NCBI GenBank assembly: GCA_947304065.1 | Contig: CAMZAI010000124.1 | Location: 1-8,171 of the forward strand | Length of the DNA: 8,171 bases | Direction of reading: 5' to 3' | DNA from: an uncultured Clostridia bacterium | GTDB lineage: Bacteria > Bacillota > Clostridia > Lachnospirales > Lachnospiraceae | Shown: piece by piece, positions 6,276-8,171 of the stretch | Position numbering within the stretch: position 1 is the first letter of the stretch | How the letters are laid out: the number at the start of each line of letters is the position of its first letter | Notes under the pieces: generated by a model | Told to the model about the DNA's origin: nothing | What the model saw: the letters and a program-made list of their open reading frames with translations, nothing else | Database searches by the model: none | Translations under genes and position numbers: made by a program

Positions 6276-7036
6276 AAAATTCCTCCGTTTACTATGATCT
6301 TTCTGTCCTTTATTTCTAAAATGCTGACTTTTGCATCATAGATCTCATCAATGACCGCTTCGGTAAAGGAATCCTTTCCTCCCGAAAAACGGACCTTGCC
6401 GTCCTTCATGAAGAAGAACCGGTCTCCGGCCTCGAGCGCCTGGTTCAGGTCGTGCAGCGAGGTCAGTATGCTCATGCCGCGCTCACGGCTGAGCTTCTTC
6501 ATTTCTTCGATGATCAGCTGCTCGTTCGCGATATCGAGGTTGCCCGTGGGCTCGTCAAATACAAGCAGCTTCGGTTCCTGCGCGAGGGCACGCGCGATCG
6601 CCACCTTGCGCGATTCACCGCCCGAGAGTTCCTGCGCACTGCGCGCTGCCAGTTCCTCCAGACCCATTTCCTTAAGGATCGTGCGCGTCACCTCGTGATC
6701 CCCGCTTCCCGCGCGAAGCCCGAACTTTGCCATCCTGCCCGAAAGCACCGTATCATAAACGCTCAGGTCGCCGAATCGCACATCCTGCGGCACATACGCG
6801 ATCAGGCCTGCGCGTTCCCTGCGGCTCATTTCCAAAAGCGGTCTTCCGTCCATTGTAATGCTTCCCGATCCGGACTTTACTATTCCGAGTAAGGCCTTGA
6901 ACAATGTGGTCTTTCCCGCGCCGTTCTTTCCGAGCAGTATTCCTATATCACCGTCTTTAAGCGTCAGCGAAACGCCGTCGAGCACCTTGGGCGAATGCTT
7001 TGAATAAGCAAAGGTGAGGTCTTCTATCTCAAGCAT
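6272..7036 (-). CDS. ABC importer ATP-binding protein, FecE/FhuC/BtuD type
   Basis: This 254-residue cytoplasmic ATPase drives the metal-chelate importer. Motifs are Walker A GKNGAGKT (36-43), Q-loop YVPQD (Gln84), signature LSGGE (137-141), Walker B LLVFDEP (157-163), D-loop NLD (166-168) and switch His195 in SLHD. The signature is followed by SRK instead of the more usual RQ/RQR, a small departure that leaves the catalytic residues intact. The C-terminal 40 residues after the ATPase core (from about 'DSFTEAVIDEIYD') match the usual end of this family. ATG 7036 has GGGAGG eight bases upstream; the gene overlaps the permease stop by 8 bases and shares ATGA with the binding-protein start, so the three importer genes are translationally coupled. 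Assignment to the FecCD-partner ATPases rests on the motifs plus context and is secure. Confidence 0.95.
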   Translation of the reverse strand: MLEIEDLTFAYSKHSPKVLDGVSLTLKDGDIGILLGKNGAGKTTLFKALLGIVKSGSGSITMDGRPLLEMSRRERAGLIAYVPQDVRFGDLSVYDTVLSGRMAKFGLRAGSGDHEVTRTILKEMGLEELAARSAQELSGGESRKVAIARALAQEPKLLVFDEPTGNLDIANEQLIIEEMKKLSRERGMSILTSLHDLNQALEAGDRFFFMKDGKVRFSGGKDSFTEAVIDEIYDAKVSILEIKDRKIIVNGGIL

Positions 7037-8099
7037 GCTCCCCGCCTCCCTTCCGTGCGAATATCAGTGCAAGGAAGAACGGTGCTCCGAGCAGCGAGGT
7101 TATCGCTCCTACCGGAAGCGCCGAGCCGTTGCCTATGCTCCTTGAGAGCGTGTCGGCGAGCAGCAGGAGAATGCTTCCCAGAAGCACCGATACCGGCAGC
7201 GAGATCCTGTGATCCTGTCCGAGTATCCTTTTCGCGGTATGAGGGCAGATAATGCCTACAAAACCTATTATTCCCAGATACGAAACGCATACCGCCGTGA
7301 TCACCGATGCGGCGAGCATCGATACAAATCGTAAAACTTCAACGTTCACGCCCATGCTCTTTGCCGCCGCGTCTCCCGAAAGGAGCGCGTTAAAGCGCCA
7401 GCTGAATATCGCGAATACGGTGATGCCCGCAACCACTACCGCCGCCATGATGATGTCTGTCTTATAGGTCGCGCGTCCGAGATCGCCGAAGCTCCAGATG
7501 ACCGCAGCCGAAAGTCCCACGTCCGTCGCATAGAACTGCAGTATGGTGGTGGCTGCCGTCCATATCGAGCCTATCGCTATTCCCGCGAGTACCACGACTC
7601 CCGGTGAAAATGAACGGATCCTGCACAGCCCGAGTATCAGGAGTACCGATACAGCGGAGAATATGAAGGCCATTCCCGAAGTGGCGTAAGGATTTGCGCC
7701 GACCATGTAGCTCGAAAGATTATTGCCGGTTTCAAGGAAACCGCCGGCAAACGCGATGATCGAGAGATTCGCTCCGAACACAGCCGCGTTCGAAACGCCG
7801 AGCGTCGAAGGCGAGGCCATAGGATTGTTGAGGCAGGTCTGCATGATAAGTCCCGAAGCCGAGAGTCCGGCTCCCGCGACTATCGCAGCGATAACGCGCG
7901 GTATGCGGATATTCCTGATGATACGGACCTGCGCCGCGCTGCCCTTTCCAAGGAGCGCGTTAATACATTCCGCGGGAGTCATATGCGAAGATCCCGCCAT
8001 CATGCACAGGACCGTCAGCACCAGCAGCACGGCCGCGAGTATCAGGATCGCGCCTCTTCGTTTTCCCTTCTGTGATATGATATCCTTTTGCTTCGTCAT
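7029..8099 (-). CDS. FecCD-family permease of a metal-chelate ABC importer
   Basis: This integral membrane permease of the FecCD/BtuC family, 356 residues from ATG 8099, probably has about ten membrane segments and dimerises to form the transport channel. Family hallmarks, numbered from that start, include 'RIPRVIAAIVAGAGLSASGLIMQTCLNNPMASPSTLGVSNAA' around residues 66-107, 'LGIIGFVGIICPHTAKRILGQDHR' around 269-292 (contains the loop that meets the ATPase), and 'LPVGAITSLLGAPFF' near the end. The frame is open up to ATG 8135, which would add 12 residues (MPFLFF...), but that start lies inside the terminator stem; 8099 gives a charged N-terminus then the first membrane helix, as usual. Its ribosome binding site is poor: AAGGA is almost touching the ATG, and a weak CGGA lies nine bases upstream. 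First gene of the importer operon, overlapping the ATPase start by 8 bases. Family is certain; the start is moderately sure. Confidence 0.93.
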   Translation of the reverse strand: MTKQKDIISQKGKRRGAILILAAVLLVLTVLCMMAGSSHMTPAECINALLGKGSAAQVRIIRNIRIPRVIAAIVAGAGLSASGLIMQTCLNNPMASPSTLGVSNAAVFGANLSIIAFAGGFLETGNNLSSYMVGANPYATSGMAFIFSAVSVLLILGLCRIRSFSPGVVVLAGIAIGSIWTAATTILQFYATDVGLSAAVIWSFGDLGRATYKTDIIMAAVVVAGITVFAIFSWRFNALLSGDAAAKSMGVNVEVLRFVSMLAASVITAVCVSYLGIIGFVGIICPHTAKRILGQDHRISLPVSVLLGSILLLLADTLSRSIGNGSALPVGAITSLLGAPFFLALIFARKGGGEHA

Positions 8100-8115
8100 T
8101 TCCTTCGATCCGTTC

Positions 8116-8166
8116 AAAAAAAATAAAAAAGGCATGCCTTCTCCCGTCGGGAAGAAAGCATACCTT
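8116..8166 (-). terminator. Rho-independent terminator just upstream of the importer operon (possible attenuator)
   Basis: Read leftwards, AAGGTATGC (8166-8158) pairs with GCATGCCTT (8137-8129, one G-U pair). The inner part continues through TTTCT and CCC with AGAAG and GGG around a GAC loop, with one bulged base, for a stem of nearly 18 pairs. It is followed by TTTTTTATTTTTTTT (8130-8116, the first two T's shared with the stem). In the other direction no T-tract follows, so it works only for leftward transcription. It may end an upstream gene outside the window, or be the terminator of a regulatory leader for the importer, whose start codon is only 16 bases beyond the T-tract. Confidence 0.85.
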
Positions 8167-8171
8167 CGTGG

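Overview
The window looks like chromosome from a moderately GC-rich, Gram-positive anaerobe of the Clostridia, most likely Lachnospiraceae. This is inferred from strong AGGAGG-type ribosome binding sites, two apparent TTG starts, a lipoprotein with a Thr/Pro-rich linker, a YitT-family membrane protein, a small anchored protein with a 'DPLVT-SY' motif, and GC-rich genes separated by AT-rich spacers. No exact species or homologue could be checked. There are no RNA genes, insertion sequences or CRISPR repeats. Nine protein genes fill almost all of the window; eight read leftwards (minus strand) and one reads rightwards.

Layout, left to right. (1) 1-988: the 5' 329 codons of a MalK/MsmK/UgpC-type sugar-transporter ATPase, cut off by the window edge, preceded by a 250-base AT-rich leader (989-1238) with overlapping inverted repeats. 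(2) 4238 down to 1239: a probable four-gene operon read leftwards. It encodes an SDR/FabG-like oxidoreductase, a membrane-anchored protein resembling a degenerate LytR-CpsA-Psr (LCP) protein, a small anchored protein of unknown function, and a YitT/DUF2179 membrane protein. Gaps are 18 and 37 bases, then an 8-base overlap, with a perfect hairpin in the larger gap. (3) 4239-4408: a divergent promoter region with a good sigma-A-type promoter in each direction. (4) 4409-5005: a class I SAM-dependent methyltransferase, the only plus-strand gene, whose 3' end overlaps the next gene tail to tail by 8 bases. (5) 8099 down to 4998: a complete metal-chelate-type ABC importer in the order FecCD permease, ATPase, lipoprotein binding protein, with overlapping gene junctions. 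(6) 8116-8166: a strong rho-independent terminator on the same strand as the importer, immediately upstream of its first gene.

How it works together. The three importer genes should form one transport system (substrate-binding lipoprotein, membrane channel, cytoplasmic ATPase) for an iron chelate, haem, corrinoid or similar ligand; the sequence does not settle which. The terminator lies only 16 bases before the permease start codon and leaves no space for a promoter. Importer transcription therefore probably has to pass through it, which suggests control by attenuation or a riboswitch whose sensor lies just outside the window. The SDR operon mixes a soluble reductase with three envelope-associated proteins; its shared role is unknown. 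I see no clearly novel system. The points most worth checking are the importer leader, the degenerate LCP-like protein with its small anchored neighbour, and the methyltransferase abutting the importer.
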